The notes: generated from the letters alone by a model not told the origin. DNA of 62,696 nt from Betaproteobacteria bacterium (GCA_009779265.1 WREP01000011.1:1-62696), one strand, 5' to 3'. Positions 37,964-47,842 are shown, numbered from the stretch's first letter. Program-made: numbers and translations.

Positions 37964-38797
37964 CTACTTGAATGAACCGATCCGACCGAGGTCGAATTGG
38001 CAGCTAATGAACTTGAGCCTGCTGAAATCAAGTTGGCAACCATTGAAATTGAGCCAAATAAAGAATGCCTTGCCGACGATATTTTCCTCCGGCACGAAGC
38101 CCCAGGAGCGGCCGTCCTTGCTGTTATCCCGGTTGTCGCCCAGCATGAAGTAATGGCCGGGCGGCACCGTGCAGGTCACACCGGTCGCATTGTAGGCGCA
38201 ATTTTCGCGGTAGGGAAAACGTCCGATCTCGGTAACGAAGGCCGGCGCATCGGCGTCATTGAGCAGGCGATGCTCGACGTCACCGAACTTGGCGAGATAC
38301 TGCTCGGAGTAATAGAGGCGCTGCGCGTGCGCGTAGTCGTCGATGCGGGTCATTTCGACCGGCTCGCCGTTGATGCTCAGGCGCTTGTTCTGGTAGGCGA
38401 CGACATCGCCCGGCAGGCCGATCACCCGCTTGATGTAATCGAGCGACGGGTTCTCGGGATAGCGGAAGACCATCACGTCGCCGCGCTGCGGCTCGTTGAC
38501 GGCGAGAATCTTCTTGTTGATCACCGGCAGGCGGATGCCGTAGGTGTATTTATTGACGAGAATGAAATCGCCTTCCACCAGCGTCGGCATCATCGAGCCG
38601 GAGGGAATCTTGAACGGCTCGGCGATAAAGGAGCGGAGCACGAAGACGAGCAGGATGACGGGGAAGAAATCCGCGCCCCACTCCACCCAGGCCGGCTCCT
38701 TGGCGCCCGCCGGGCGCCGCTTGCGCAGCCTGAAATTGATGGCGTAAAGCACGCCGGTGGCGAGCGTCAGGACGAGAAGAATCAGGGCAAAGTTCAT
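37964..38797 (-). CDS. lepB: Signal peptidase I
   Basis: 277 residues. Two N-terminal membrane helices precede the catalytic Ser in IPSGSMMPTL and the general-base Lys in YIKRVIGLPGD. Box E GDNRDNSKDGRSWGFV follows. The C-terminal tail is unusual: after FFIWLNFNG come two units, CQLDFSRLKFIS and CQFDLGRIGSFK, where most homologues have only the second-type ending (RIGSF). This looks like a short tandem duplication of the coding end. It lies 8 bp after lepA, the standard order. Confidence 0.96.
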   Translation of the reverse strand: MNFALILLVLTLATGVLYAINFRLRKRRPAGAKEPAWVEWGADFFPVILLVFVLRSFIAEPFKIPSGSMMPTLVEGDFILVNKYTYGIRLPVINKKILAVNEPQRGDVMVFRYPENPSLDYIKRVIGLPGDVVAYQNKRLSINGEPVEMTRIDDYAHAQRLYYSEQYLAKFGDVEHRLLNDADAPAFVTEIGRFPYRENCAYNATGVTCTVPPGHYFMLGDNRDNSKDGRSWGFVPEENIVGKAFFIWLNFNGCQLDFSRLKFISCQFDLGRIGSFK

Positions 38798-38805
38798 CGT
38801 GTTTC

Positions 38806-40596
38806 TCAGTTATCGACGCGCAGCACGGCAAGGAAGGCTTCCTGCGGGATTTCGACGCTGCCGACCTGTTTCATCCGCTTCTTGCCGGCCTTCTGTTTTT
38901 CCAGCAGCTTGCGCTTGCGGCTGATATCGCCGCCGTAACACTTGGCCAGCACGTCCTTGCGCAGCGCCTTGACGTTCTCGCGGGCGATGATGTGCGAGCC
39001 GATGGCGGCCTGGATGGCGACATCGTACATCTGGCGCGGAATCAGCTCGCGCATCTTCTGCGCCAGCTCGCGGCCGCGATATTGCGAATTGGCGCGGTGC
39101 ACGATCAAGGACAGGGCATCGACCTTCTCGCCGTTGATCAGGATATCGAGCTTGATCACGTCGGCGGCGCGGTATTCCTTGAAATCGTAGTCGAGCGAGG
39201 CATAGCCGCGCGAGCAGGATTTCAGCTTGTCGAAGAAATCCATGACCACCTCGGCCATCGGCATTTCGTAGACCAGCTTCACCTGGCGGCCGTGGTAGTG
39301 CATATCCACCTGGCTGCCGCGCTTCTGGTTGCACAGCGTGATCACCGCGCCGAGATAATCCTGCGGCACGAAAATGGTGGCCTCGATGATCGGCTCGCGG
39401 ACTTCCTCGACCTTGGAAACTTCCGGCAGCTTGGCCGGATTCTCGACCTGGATCACCGACCCGTCGCGCTGGACGACTTCGTACACCACGGTCGGCGCCG
39501 TGGTGATCAGATCCTGGTCGAATTCCCGCTCCAGGCGCTCCTGCACGATTTCCATGTGGAGCAGGCCGAGAAAGCCGCAGCGGAAACCGAAACCAAGCGC
39601 CTGCGAGACTTCCGGCTCGTATTGCAGCGAGGCGTCGTTGAGCTTGAGCTTTTCCAGCGATTCGCGCAGCGAATCGTACTGGTTGGCCTCGACCGGATAG
39701 AGACCGGCGAACACCTGCGGCTTGATTTCCTTGAAGCCGGGCAAGGGTTCGACTGCCTTGCGGTCGTTGTGGGTAATGGTGTCGCCGACCTTGGCCGCCT
39801 TCAATTCCTTGATACCGGCGGTGACGAAGCCGACCTCACCGGCGCGCAGCACGTCGCGCGCCACCGATTTCGGCGTGAACACGCCGACCTGCTCGCACAA
39901 CTGGCTAGCGCCGGTGGCCATGAAACAGAGCTTGTCCTTGGGCCGGATTTCGCCATCGACGACGCGCACCAGCATCACCACGCCGACGTAGTTGTCGAAC
40001 CAGGAGTCGATGATCAGCGCCTTCAGCGGCGCGCGCGCATCGCCCCTGGGCGGCGGCACCCGGGCGATCACCATTTCCAGGATATCGTCGACGCCCAGGC
40101 CGGTCTTGGCCGAGGCCAGCACCGCCGCGGACGCATCAATGCCGATGACATCCTCGATTTCCTGCCGGGCGTTGTCCGGGTCGGCCGACGGCAGGTCGAT
40201 CTTGTTCAGTACCGGCAGCACCTCGACATCCTGCTCGATGGCCGTGTAGCAATTGGCCACCGTCTGCGCCTCGACGCCCTGCGAGGCATCGACGACCAGC
40301 AGAGCGCCCTCGCAGGCCGACAGCGAGCGCGACACTTCATACGAAAAATCGACGTGGCCCGGCGTGTCGATCAGGTTCAGGTTGTACACCTTGCCGTCGC
40401 GCGCCTTGTAGTCGAGCGCCGCCGTCTGGGCCTTGATGGTGATGCCGCGCTCGCGCTCGATATCCATCGAATCGAGCACCTGCGCTTCCATTTCGCGGTC
40501 GGACAGGCCGCCGCAGAGATGGATGATACGGTCGGCCAGGGTCGACTTGCCGTGGTCGATGTGGGCGATGATGGAAAAATTGCGGATGTGATCCAT
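38806..40596 (-). CDS. lepA: Elongation factor 4 (LepA)
   Basis: 596 residues. This ribosome-associated GTPase acts in back-translocation and initiation control. G1 [10 protein letters not shown]3 [11 protein letters not shown] and G4 NKIDLPSAD are present; the LepA-specific C-terminal domain includes [20 protein letters not shown]. First gene of a leftward operon lepA-lepB-DUF4845-rnc-era-recO-pdxJ-acpS, behind a terminator at 40608-40635. Confidence 0.98.
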   Translation of the reverse strand: MDHIRNFSIIAHIDHGKSTLADRIIHLCGGLSDREMEAQVLDSMDIERERGITIKAQTAALDYKARDGKVYNLNLIDTPGHVDFSYEVSRSLSACEGALLVVDASQGVEAQTVANCYTAIEQDVEVLPVLNKIDLPSADPDNARQEIEDVIGIDASAAVLASAKTGLGVDDILEMVIARVPPPRGDARAPLKALIIDSWFDNYVGVVMLVRVVDGEIRPKDKLCFMATGASQLCEQVGVFTPKSVARDVLRAGEVGFVTAGIKELKAAKVGDTITHNDRKAVEPLPGFKEIKPQVFAGLYPVEANQYDSLRESLEKLKLNDASLQYEPEVSQALGFGFRCGFLGLLHMEIVQERLEREFDQDLITTAPTVVYEVVQRDGSVIQVENPAKLPEVSKVEEVREPIIEATIFVPQDYLGAVITLCNQKRGSQVDMHYHGRQVKLVYEMPMAEVVMDFFDKLKSCSRGYASLDYDFKEYRAADVIKLDILINGEKVDALSLIVHRANSQYRGRELAQKMRELIPRQMYDVAIQAAIGSHIIARENVKALRKDVLAKCYGGDISRKRKLLEKQKAGKKRMKQVGSVEIPQEAFLAVLRVDN

Positions 40597-40607
40597 TAGC
40601 TGCGATT

Positions 40608-40635
40608 AAAAAAGGGCGCTCGTCCGGCGCCCTTT
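40608..40635 (-). terminator. Rho-independent terminator between the glutaredoxin-like gene and lepA
   Basis: AAAGGGCGC / GCGCCCTTT stem followed on the minus strand by a run of six T. It closes the rseC-mucD-glutaredoxin unit. Confidence 0.8.
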
Positions 40636-40657
40636 ACTGCTCAGAAGATCGAGCATT

Positions 40658-40903
40658 TTAGCGGAGTCCCGCCAAATATTCACGGACTTTGGCCGCGTCC
40701 AGAAAGTAATGGCACAACTCCGTCCCGCCGTGCAGCAATACCGGCACCAATTCGTCATAGCGGGCGACGAGTTCCGGATCGGCATCGACATCGAGCACCG
40801 TGACGCTGGCGGCGAATTCCGCCGCCAACGGCGCCAGCGCCGCCTCCATCTCGTGACAGAGGTGGCAATAGGTGCGGCTCAACAGGGTCAGTTCAATCGC
40901 CAC
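40658..40903 (-). CDS. Glutaredoxin-like thioredoxin-fold protein (DUF836 type)
   Basis: 81 residues with CHLC near the N-terminus (LLSRTYCHLCHEMEAALAPL), then VLDVDADPELVARYDELVPVL with the cis-Pro position, and a Cys in GGTELCHYF. The start is GTG at 40901-40903, inside the last codons of mucD (11-bp overlap), with AGGA 6 bp before it, so translation is coupled to mucD. Such small proteins sit beside mucD/lepA in many betaproteobacteria. Substrate unknown. Confidence 0.88.
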   Translation of the reverse strand: MAIELTLLSRTYCHLCHEMEAALAPLAAEFAASVTVLDVDADPELVARYDELVPVLLHGGTELCHYFLDAAKVREYLAGLR

Positions 40904-42314
40904 TCAAATTCCTGATGGTAACGAAGGTCTGCATTTCGCCCCGGCGGATCAGTAGGGTGACATTACTGCCTTTCTCGAAGCGGGCCAGCAGCTTGTTGAA
41001 CTGGTCGACGCTACGCAGCTCGGTCGTCGCCCCGCGGCTGATGACGGCGATGACGATATCGCCGGGACGCAGATCGGCCCGAGCGCCCACGCTGCGAACC
41101 TCCTCGATGAGCAGGCCGGCATTCAGTTTCAGCTCGCGCTTCTGCTCCGCGCTCAACTCACTGACCACCAGACCAAGCCGGTTGGCGGCCTGTTCGGGCG
41201 TTTTGGAACCGCGCGGGGTGCGCCCGCCGGCCTGTTTTTCCTCGGCCATCTCGCCCACCGTCAGCGCGATATCCTGCGTCGCGCCCTTGCGCCAGACCTG
41301 CACCGTGGCCCGCGTGCCGGGACGCACCGAAGCGACCATGCGCGGCAGCTCGGAGGAACTGCCGACGGTCTTGCCATCGAAACGCAGAATCACGTCGCCC
41401 GCTTCCAGGCCGGCCTTCTCGGCGGGGCCGCCCGGCTCGACGGCATTGACCACGGCGCCCATGGGTTGCGAGAGGCCAAGCGATTCGGCCAGTTCCTTGC
41501 TGACTTCCTGGATCACAACGCCGATGCGGCCGCGGCTGACCTTGCCGGTGCTGCGCAACTGCCCCTGGATTTCCATCGCCACGTCGATCGGAATGGCGAA
41601 GGAAAGGCCCATGAAGCCGCCGCTGCGGCTGTAGATCTGCGAATTGATGCCGACCACCTCGCCGCGCATATTGAACAGCGGCCCGCCGGAATTGCCCGGA
41701 TTGATGGCGACATCGGTCTGGATGAAGGGTACATAGTTTTCCTGCGGCAAGGCGCGCCCCTTCGCCGAAACGATGCCCGCCGTCACGGAATTCTCGAAGC
41801 CGAAGGGCGAACCGATCGCCACTACCCACTCGCCGACCTTCAACTGCGCCGGATCGGCCATTTTCACGGCGGGCAGGCCGCTCGCCTCGATTTTCACCAG
41901 GGCGATATCGGTGCGCTTGTCGGCGCCGATGGTCCTGGCCTTGAATTCCCGCTTGTCGGTCAGGCGCACCGTCACCTCGTCGGCGCTATCGACCACGTGC
42001 GCATTGGTCAGGATATAGCCGTCGGCGCTGATGATGAAGCCGGAACCGAGCGACTTGTTCTGGAACTCGCGTGGCGCGCCCTCGCCCGGCAGGCGCGGCA
42101 TGAAGCGTTTGAAGAAATCGTAGGCCGGATCGTTCTCGTCGAACGGAAAGGGCATCGCCTGCCCGTGGCCGCGAATTGTCTGGGTGGTGCTGATATTGAC
42201 CACGGCCGCGCCCTGCTTCTCGACCAGCTCGGTGAAATCGGGCAAGCCGCGCCCCTGGGCGAGCGCCAGCGAATGAATGAGCAATAGCGAAAAGAGCGCA
42301 ATGAGGCGTTTCAT
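40893..42314 (-). CDS. mucD: Periplasmic Do-family serine protease (MucD/DegP-like)
   Basis: 473 residues. A signal peptide (MKRLIALFSLLLIHSLALAQ) is followed by a trypsin-like domain with His in LTNAHVV, Asp in RTDIALVKI and Ser in GNSGGPLFN. Two PDZ domains follow (about 255-345 and 375-470), giving envelope quality control. The ATG at 42314 is chosen over one three codons earlier because AGGAGGT touches the earlier codon but sits 9 bp from this one. It lies between rseC and the glutaredoxin-like gene in one unit. Confidence 0.95.
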   Translation of the reverse strand: MKRLIALFSLLLIHSLALAQGRGLPDFTELVEKQGAAVVNISTTQTIRGHGQAMPFPFDENDPAYDFFKRFMPRLPGEGAPREFQNKSLGSGFIISADGYILTNAHVVDSADEVTVRLTDKREFKARTIGADKRTDIALVKIEASGLPAVKMADPAQLKVGEWVVAIGSPFGFENSVTAGIVSAKGRALPQENYVPFIQTDVAINPGNSGGPLFNMRGEVVGINSQIYSRSGGFMGLSFAIPIDVAMEIQGQLRSTGKVSRGRIGVVIQEVSKELAESLGLSQPMGAVVNAVEPGGPAEKAGLEAGDVILRFDGKTVGSSSELPRMVASVRPGTRATVQVWRKGATQDIALTVGEMAEEKQAGGRTPRGSKTPEQAANRLGLVVSELSAEQKRELKLNAGLLIEEVRSVGARADLRPGDIVIAVISRGATTELRSVDQFNKLLARFEKGSNVTLLIRRGEMQTFVTIRNLSGD

Positions 42315-42338
42315 CGACGACATACCTCCTGAATGGGA

Positions 42339-42809
42339 CTAGGAACGGGAAACAAGATGGGGCCGCTCGGCCGGATTTCCAGCCAGCGCCTGGGAACGCC
42401 AGCGCAGGTGGCACAGCGACGCGGCAAAAGCCAGCGCCGCCCCGCCGATACCGCCCAACTCGCCGAACAGGGCATTGCCGGCCAGCGCCCCGGCAATGAC
42501 GGCCAGGAGCGGCAAACCGTAAGCGAGATTGGCGGCGCGGCGAACGCTGCCGGCGGCGATGGCGATAGTAACGCGCTCGCCGACCGCGACGCCGAGGGCA
42601 TTATCGACAAAAAAACTGCGCGGACCGCTGGCGAACATGCGGGCCAGATGCTGGCCGCCGCAACCGCCGGTTTCGTAACAGCGGCCGCAGCCGCCCGCGT
42701 CCACCACCACCTCGGCCTGCCGCCCGCGCAATGCGCGAACCACGCCGCATACCGTGCTGCCGCCCGGCTCCGCGTTCAGCGGCGGCGATCCGGCTTCGCG
42801 CTCACTCAT
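42339..42809 (-). CDS. rseC: RseC/MucC family positive regulator of sigma E
   Basis: 156 residues. A Cys-rich N part (VVVDAGGCGRCYETGGCGG) and two membrane helices (about 90-132) match the SoxR-reducing system protein RseC family. The start at 42809 has AGGA 6 bp upstream. rpoE and rseAB, its usual partners, are not upstream; the next gene is nadB, transcribed away. It is first in a unit with mucD. Confidence 0.9.
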   Translation of the reverse strand: MSEREAGSPPLNAEPGGSTVCGVVRALRGRQAEVVVDAGGCGRCYETGGCGGQHLARMFASGPRSFFVDNALGVAVGERVTIAIAAGSVRRAANLAYGLPLLAVIAGALAGNALFGELGGIGGAALAFAASLCHLRWRSQALAGNPAERPHLVSRS

Positions 42810-42967
42810 GGTTTTTCCTGGGGATAATCTCGTCAATCCTCGCTCGCCGGCCAGTATAGCGCAGCCGTTTTTCCGCCTGAGCCGCCATATTTGTGACCAT
42901 CTGTAACGGGGCGCGGCGGCGGCCGCGTGCTATATTGAAAGTAAATCAACGGCTCAGGGAATAGACC

Positions 42968-44575
42968 TTGCTTAGCTTCGACGTTCTCATCATCGGCAGC
43001 GGCCTGGCGGGTCAAGCGGCTGCCCTGCGTCTGGCCCCGCATTGCCGGGTCGGCCTCATCAGCAAACGCCGCTTGGAGGATTCGGCCTCCGGCTGGGCGC
43101 AAGGCGGCATCGCCGCCGTCCTCGACAGTCAGGACTCGATCGAGGAGCACATCCGCGACACGCAGGTTGCCGGCGCCTGGCTGAACGACGAAAAGGCCAC
43201 CCGCCATGTCGTCGAAAACGGACGGCGGGCGATCGAATGGCTGATCGAACAGGGCGTCCCCTTCACCCAGGACGCGGCGGGCTACCACCTGACCCGCGAA
43301 GGCGGCCACAGCGCCCGCCGCGTCATCCACGTTGCCGATGCCACCGGCGCGGCGGTGCAGGACACCCTGACGCCCAAGGTGCGGGCGGCAAGCAACATCA
43401 CCATCCTCGAAGACCATATCGCCATCGACCTGATCACCGGCGACAAGCTCGGCAACAGCGACAAACGCTGTTTCGGCGCCTATGCGCTGGACACCGTGAA
43501 AGGCGAAGTGGTCACCATCAGCGCCGGCAGCACCCTGATCGCCACCGGCGGCGCCGGCAAGGTCTATCTGTACACGACCAATCCCGACACCTCGACCGGC
43601 GACGGCATCGCCATGGCCTGGCGGGCCGGCTGTCGCGTCGCCAACATGGAATTCATCCAGTTCCATCCAACCTGCCTGTATCACCCGCAGGCCAAATCCT
43701 TCCTCATATCCGAGGCGGTGCGCGGCGAAGGCGGCCTGCTCAAGCTGCCCGACGGCAGCCGCTTCATGCCGGAACACGACGAGCGCGGGGAACTCGCGCC
43801 GCGCGACATCGTCGCCCGCGCCATCGACTTCGAGATGAAAAAGCACGGTCTCGACTGCGTTTTCCTCGATATCTCGCACAAGGGCGCAGCCTTCATCAAG
43901 GAACACTTCCCCAACATCCACGCCCGCTGCCTCGAACTCGGCATCGACATCGCCCGCCAGCCCATTCCCGTCGTCCCCGCCGCCCACTACACCTGCGGCG
44001 GCATCGTCTGCGACCTCGCCGGCCGCACCGACGTCGCCGGCCTCTACGTCGCCGGCGAAGCCTCCTGTACCGGCCTGCACGGCGCCAATCGCCTGGCCTC
44101 CAACTCGCTGCTCGAATGCCTGGTATTCGCCGAAGCGGCGGTCAACGACATCCTCGCCACCCGGCCGCAGCCGCTGCCAATCCTGCCGGAATGGGACGAA
44201 AGCCGGGTCACCGATGCCGACGAGGAAGTCGTCATCTCGCACAACTGGCACGAACTGCGGCGCTTCATGTGGGACTATGTCGGCATCGTCCGCACCAACA
44301 AGCGGCTGAAACGCGCCCTGAATCGCATCCATCTGCTGAAACGGGAAATCCACGACTTCTATTCCAATTTCCGCGTCAGCCACGACTTGATCGAATTGCG
44401 CAACCTGGTGCTGACCGCCGAACTCATCATCCGCTGCGCCATCCTCCGCCACGAAAGCCGCGGCCTGCACTACTCGCGGGATTACCCGGAAACTGCCAAA
44501 AAGGCCAGGAACACGGTCCTGAAAGGCGCGGTTCCGAAAGACGCTCCGGGCGCCCAAAAGAAGCCAGCCCGATAG
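42968..44575 (+). CDS. nadB: L-aspartate oxidase
   Basis: 535 residues. This FAD enzyme makes iminoaspartate for NAD synthesis. The N-terminal FAD motif [17 protein letters not shown], the substrate-site [28 protein letters not shown] and the late [15 protein letters not shown] are all in place. A helical C-terminal domain ends the protein. The start is TTG at 42968 with AGGGA about 8 bp before it. Divergent from rseC. Confidence 0.96.
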   Translation: MLSFDVLIIGSGLAGQAAALRLAPHCRVGLISKRRLEDSASGWAQGGIAAVLDSQDSIEEHIRDTQVAGAWLNDEKATRHVVENGRRAIEWLIEQGVPFTQDAAGYHLTREGGHSARRVIHVADATGAAVQDTLTPKVRAASNITILEDHIAIDLITGDKLGNSDKRCFGAYALDTVKGEVVTISAGSTLIATGGAGKVYLYTTNPDTSTGDGIAMAWRAGCRVANMEFIQFHPTCLYHPQAKSFLISEAVRGEGGLLKLPDGSRFMPEHDERGELAPRDIVARAIDFEMKKHGLDCVFLDISHKGAAFIKEHFPNIHARCLELGIDIARQPIPVVPAAHYTCGGIVCDLAGRTDVAGLYVAGEASCTGLHGANRLASNSLLECLVFAEAAVNDILATRPQPLPILPEWDESRVTDADEEVVISHNWHELRRFMWDYVGIVRTNKRLKRALNRIHLLKREIHDFYSNFRVSHDLIELRNLVLTAELIIRCAILRHESRGLHYSRDYPETAKKARNTVLKGAVPKDAPGAQKKPAR

Positions 44576-44635
44576 CCCGCTTGGCTGAACCGTCCGTGCC
44601 GGCGTTCACCATGAAGAGTAAGCGCATGTATAAAA

Positions 44636-44685
44636 ATGATTTTTCCTGTAAATTAGGCGTATCAGGTTTTTACCGGAAAAATCAT
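44636..44685. promoter_or_regulatory. Perfect 11-bp inverted repeat over the start of the nucleotidyltransferase gene
   Basis: ATGATTTTTCC (44636-44646) and GGAAAAATCAT (44675-44685) are separated by 28 bp. The right arm covers the ribosome binding site and the first two bases of the ATG. It could be an operator or a start-sequestering RNA hairpin. The surrounding 60 bp are AT-rich compared with both neighbours. Confidence 0.6.
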
Positions 44686-45712
44686 GTTTCCTCTCTCCGA
44701 CCAGCAGCGCCTCTTCCTGGTTGAATCGGAACAGGTCTACCGCGCCTGGGAAACAGCGGTTCGCCAGCATGAGCAATATCGCTACGGTATGCGCTGGCTG
44801 AAATCCAATGGCCGCGAATACCTGATCCGCGTAGCGGACGCGCGCGGCAATGGCCGTTCACTCGGGCCGCGCACGCCGGAAACCGAATCCACCCGCAACG
44901 CCTTCGACGCAGGCAAAATCCGCTCACACGAACGGCTCAAGGGGCTGTCGGCACGCCTGCGCGAACAGGCGAAGCTCAATCGCGCCATCGGCCTAGGCCG
45001 CCTGCCCACGGTGATTGGCGACATTCTGGGCCGGCTCAACGTCGCCGGGGCCGGGCAGGATTTCCGCGTGATTGGCACGCATGCCATTTTCGGCTATGAG
45101 GCAATAGCAGGCGTGCACTGCCGGATGGAATTGCTGGCGTCCGGTGACGTCGATCTGCTCTACGATTCGCGCAAACGCCTGTCGCTCGTTTCAAGGCGGC
45201 TGGACGGGAGCGGGCTGCTCGGCCTTTTGCGCAAGGCCGACAAGAGCTTCGAACCTGCTGGCAAAGGATCGTTCCGGGCCATCAACGCCGACGGCTTCAT
45301 GGTCGATCTGATCAGCCAGCCCATCGACATGCGCCAGAAAGACGCCGTGACCTTCGCCCAGGAAGATCTGGTGACAACCGAAGTGCCGAGCCTGGAGTGG
45401 CTGGCCAACTCCCCGCGCATCGAAGCCGTGGCCATCAGCGCCAACGGGTTGCCTGTCCTCATGTCGCTCTGCGATCCGCGAGCCTTCGCCATGCACAAAG
45501 CCTGGCTGTCGCGTCGCCCTGACCGCGACCCCGTCAAAAAGCAGCGGGACATCAATCAGGCGTTACTGGTTGCCGAAATGGTGCTTGCCCACCTGCCGCA
45601 GTATCCCTTCAATTCCAGCGCCATGAAATACCTGCCCGCGGATGTGCTTTCGGGCGCTACGCGAGATATCGAACAGGCGAGCGATATCCGTTTGCCCGGC
45701 ATGGATTTCTAG
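44684..45712 (+). CDS. GSU2403-family nucleotidyltransferase-fold protein
   Basis: 342 residues. The centre holds a nucleotidyltransferase-like active site: FRVIGTHAIFGYEAIAGV is followed by the acidic pair in ASGDVDLLYDSR, and a third acidic residue could come from NADGFMVDLISQ. The C-terminal part (FAMHKAWLSRRPDRDPVKKQ, RDINQALLVAEMV) is helical. The family is known from Geobacter and others without a defined role; it resembles nucleotidyltransferases of toxin-antitoxin or defence loci in outline. No partner gene is adjacent. A strong inverted repeat covers its start. Confidence 0.75.
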   Translation: MFPLSDQQRLFLVESEQVYRAWETAVRQHEQYRYGMRWLKSNGREYLIRVADARGNGRSLGPRTPETESTRNAFDAGKIRSHERLKGLSARLREQAKLNRAIGLGRLPTVIGDILGRLNVAGAGQDFRVIGTHAIFGYEAIAGVHCRMELLASGDVDLLYDSRKRLSLVSRRLDGSGLLGLLRKADKSFEPAGKGSFRAINADGFMVDLISQPIDMRQKDAVTFAQEDLVTTEVPSLEWLANSPRIEAVAISANGLPVLMSLCDPRAFAMHKAWLSRRPDRDPVKKQRDINQALLVAEMVLAHLPQYPFNSSAMKYLPADVLSGATRDIEQASDIRLPGMDF

Positions 45713-45726
45713 CCGGAGCGCGATTC

Positions 45727-46158
45727 TCAAAGGCAGTCCGGATGCCCGAAAGTAGCCCGCCAGCGTAAAAACACCCGCAAGCGGCGGAAATCGTCGGAAT
45801 TGACGCTGCCTTTCGTGACCAGCAAGGCGCGGCGCTGGCCATCGGCCAATTCGAGGCGCAACACGGTCAGCCAAGGATGAACCGTCGCCCCCGGCAGAAT
45901 GCTGGCCGGAGCAAAACCCTGACCGGTGGCGGCGGTCTGGATCGTTCCATCCGCTTCAAGGCGCAGCCCGGCAAAAGGCGGCGTCAGCCGACGCCAAGCC
46001 CAAAACGCGATGCTCCATACAAGCAGCAACAAGGCCGCACGCAAGGGCAAGGGGTGGGGAAAAAAGAGCGCCACCAAGCTGGCCAGCACCGCCAGCGCCA
46101 GCAAAACCGCTGCCTGCCAGCGTGAACGGCGCAATTCGAGGGTGATGGGTAGGCGCAC
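45727..46158 (-). CDS. YgfX/CptA-like membrane protein
   Basis: 143 residues. Two membrane helices near the N-terminus (WQAAVLLALAVLASLVALFF and AALLLLVWSIAFWAWRRL) precede a soluble part with LRLEADGTIQ and RALLVTKGSVNSDDFRRLRV, as in YgfX. E. coli YgfX pairs with SdhE and has been described as a toxin inhibiting division; no sdhE is next to it here. In betaproteobacteria ygfX beside nadB is common, so it is likely a resident gene. Confidence 0.8.
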   Translation of the reverse strand: MRLPITLELRRSRWQAAVLLALAVLASLVALFFPHPLPLRAALLLLVWSIAFWAWRRLTPPFAGLRLEADGTIQTAATGQGFAPASILPGATVHPWLTVLRLELADGQRRALLVTKGSVNSDDFRRLRVFLRWRATFGHPDCL

Positions 46159-46196
46159 TGTTTATAAATGCGGTTTTGGTTCAATAGTGCACAAAG

Positions 46197-46274
46197 CTGG
46201 ATTGCTTCGCTACGCTCGCAATGACGCCTATTCCTGTGCCGTCATTGCGAGGAGTGAAGCGACAAGCAATCCAG
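46197..46274. repeat. Dispersed palindromic repeat, family A, copy 4
   Basis: CTGGATTGCTTCGCTACGCT...CCGTCATTGCGAGGAGTGAA...CAATCCAG, between ygfX and a small membrane protein gene. Same orientation as copies 1-3. Confidence 0.85.
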
Positions 46275-46312
46275 CCTGCGCTTCTTACTACAGACTATAC
46301 CGCCGCAAACCA

Positions 46313-46543
46313 TTAGCCATTGTGTCGAGTTCCGTAGCACCTGATCCACTGGCGGACAATCCCTCCGGTACGGTGCCCAAGCCACATTCCAGGCAGCCAA
46401 CCGAACCAGCCCCAAGCAAGCATCAGGTTGGATTCAATGAGTACAGGCCAAGCAAATACTAGCCAGAACACCGCGAAGCCAATTGTGATTGCACACACTA
46501 CGGCTAGTGTTTCTATTGCCAGATTCTTTCGCTGTTGTTGCAT
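46313..46543 (-). CDS. Small putative membrane protein
   Basis: 76 residues from MQQQRKNLAIETLAVVCAIT. Two hydrophobic helices (about 8-28 and 34-55) are separated by an Asn-rich turn; the C-terminus is basic. No family is recognised. It lies past the fabF terminator on the same strand, so it would need its own promoter. It could be a chance frame, but hydrophobic periodicity and an ATG close to the terminator favour a gene. Confidence 0.4.
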   Translation of the reverse strand: MQQQRKNLAIETLAVVCAITIGFAVFWLVFAWPVLIESNLMLAWGWFGWLPGMWLGHRTGGIVRQWIRCYGTRHNG

Positions 46544-46565
46544 GGGCAGCCTGGCGAGCAAACTC

Positions 46566-46606
46566 AAAAAACGCAGGCTTGCTGCGCCCAAACCGCCGCA
46601 GCAAGC
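46566..46606 (-). terminator. Rho-independent terminator of the fab operon
   Basis: A perfect 10-bp stem GCTTGCTGCG / CGCAGCAAGC with a 10-base loop begins at the base after the fabF stop. It is followed on the minus strand by CTGCGTTTTTT. Confidence 0.85.
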
Positions 46607-47842
46607 TCAAATCCTCTTGAACACCAGTGACCCGTTAGTCCCGCCGAAGCCGAAGTTGTTTTTCAGGGCAAATTCGATCTTCATCGGCCGCGCCTTGTTG
46701 GCGCAGTAGTCGAGATCGCATTCGGGATCCTGGTTGAAGATGTTGATGGTTGGCGGCGAAATCTGGTGATGAATGGCGAGCACCGTAAACAGCGATTCGA
46801 CGCCGCCAGCGCCGCCGAGCAGATGACCGGTCATCGACTTGGTGGAATTGACGATGACCTTGTTGGCGGCATCGCCGAAGGCGGCCTTGATGGCGTCCGA
46901 CTCGTTCTTGTCGCCGAGCGGCGTCGAGGTGCCGTGGGCGTTGATGTACTGCACGTCGGCGGGCGCGATGCCGGCATTTTTCAGGGCATTGACCATGGCG
47001 CGGCGCGGGCCGTCCATGTTCGGCGCGGTGATGTGGTAGGCATCGGCGCTCATGCCGTAGCCGATTACTTCGGCGTAGATTTTGGCGCCGCGCGCCTTGG
47101 CGTGCTCGTACTCTTCGAGCACCAGGACGCCAGCGCCCTCGCCCAGCACGAAGCCGTCGCGATCCTTGTCCCACGGGCGGCTGGCCGTGGCCGGGTCGTC
47201 GTTGCGGGTGGATAGCGCGCGGGCGGCGCAGAAGCCGCCGAGGCCGAGCGGTGAGACGGTGGACTCGGCGCCGCCAGCGACCATCACGTCGGCATCGCCG
47301 TACTCGATGGTGCGCGCCGCCTCGCCGATGGAATGGGTGCCGGTGGTGCAGGCGGTGACGATGGCCAGGTTCGGCCCTTTGAAACCGTATTCGATGGAGA
47401 GATTGCCGGAGATCATGTTGATGATCGACCCCGGCACGAAGAAGGGCGACACCTTGCGCACGCCGGCCGCGTTGTACTCGTCCTTGGTTTCCTCGATCAT
47501 CGGCAGGCCGCCGATGCCGGAACCGATGGCGACGCCGACACGTTCGAGGTCGGCGGCGCCTTCCTGATCCAAACCGGCATCGCGCACTGCCTGTATGCCG
47601 GCGGCCAGGCCGTAATGGATGAACCTATCCATCCGGCGCGCGTCCTTGGCGGCGATGTACTGGGTGATATCGAAATTTTTCACTTCGCCGGCAAAGCGAA
47701 CCGGGAAGCTGGAAACATCGAAGCGGGTGATGGGAGCAATGCCGGAAACGCCAGCGACGATATTCCGCCAGCCTTCCTCGACATTGTTGCCGACCGGGGA
47801 AATCAGCCCGAGGCCGGTGATAACGACTCTGCGACGTGCCAA
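46607..47842 (-). CDS. fabF: 3-oxoacyl-ACP synthase II
   Basis: 411 residues. It elongates acyl-ACP with malonyl-ACP. The active-site Cys is in [12 protein letters not shown], and the two His are in [14 protein letters not shown] and [15 protein letters not shown]. The start is TTG (47840-47842), giving [18 protein letters not shown], with GGAG 6 bp before it; the longer ATG frame to 47869 has no family support. Last gene of the lipid operon. Confidence 0.97.
   Translation of the reverse strand: MARRRVVITGLGLISPVGNNVEEGWRNIVAGVSGIAPITRFDVSSFPVRFAGEVKNFDITQYIAAKDARRMDRFIHYGLAAGIQAVRDAGLDQEGAADLERVGVAIGSGIGGLPMIEETKDEYNAAGVRKVSPFFVPGSIINMISGNLSIEYGFKGPNLAIVTACTTGTHSIGEAARTIEYGDADVMVAGGAESTVSPLGLGGFCAARALSTRNDDPATASRPWDKDRDGFVLGEGAGVLVLEEYEHAKARGAKIYAEVIGYGMSADAYHITAPNMDGPRRAMVNALKNAGIAPADVQYINAHGTSTPLGDKNESDAIKAAFGDAANKVIVNSTKSMTGHLLGGAGGVESLFTVLAIHHQISPPTINIFNQDPECDLDYCANKARPMKIEFALKNNFGFGGTNGSLVFKRI

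Noticed and set aside
38992-40599. 535-codon open frame on + opposite lepA
   Set aside because: Antisense shadow of LepA.
42833-44557. 574-codon open frame on - opposite nadB
   Set aside because: Antisense shadow of NadB.
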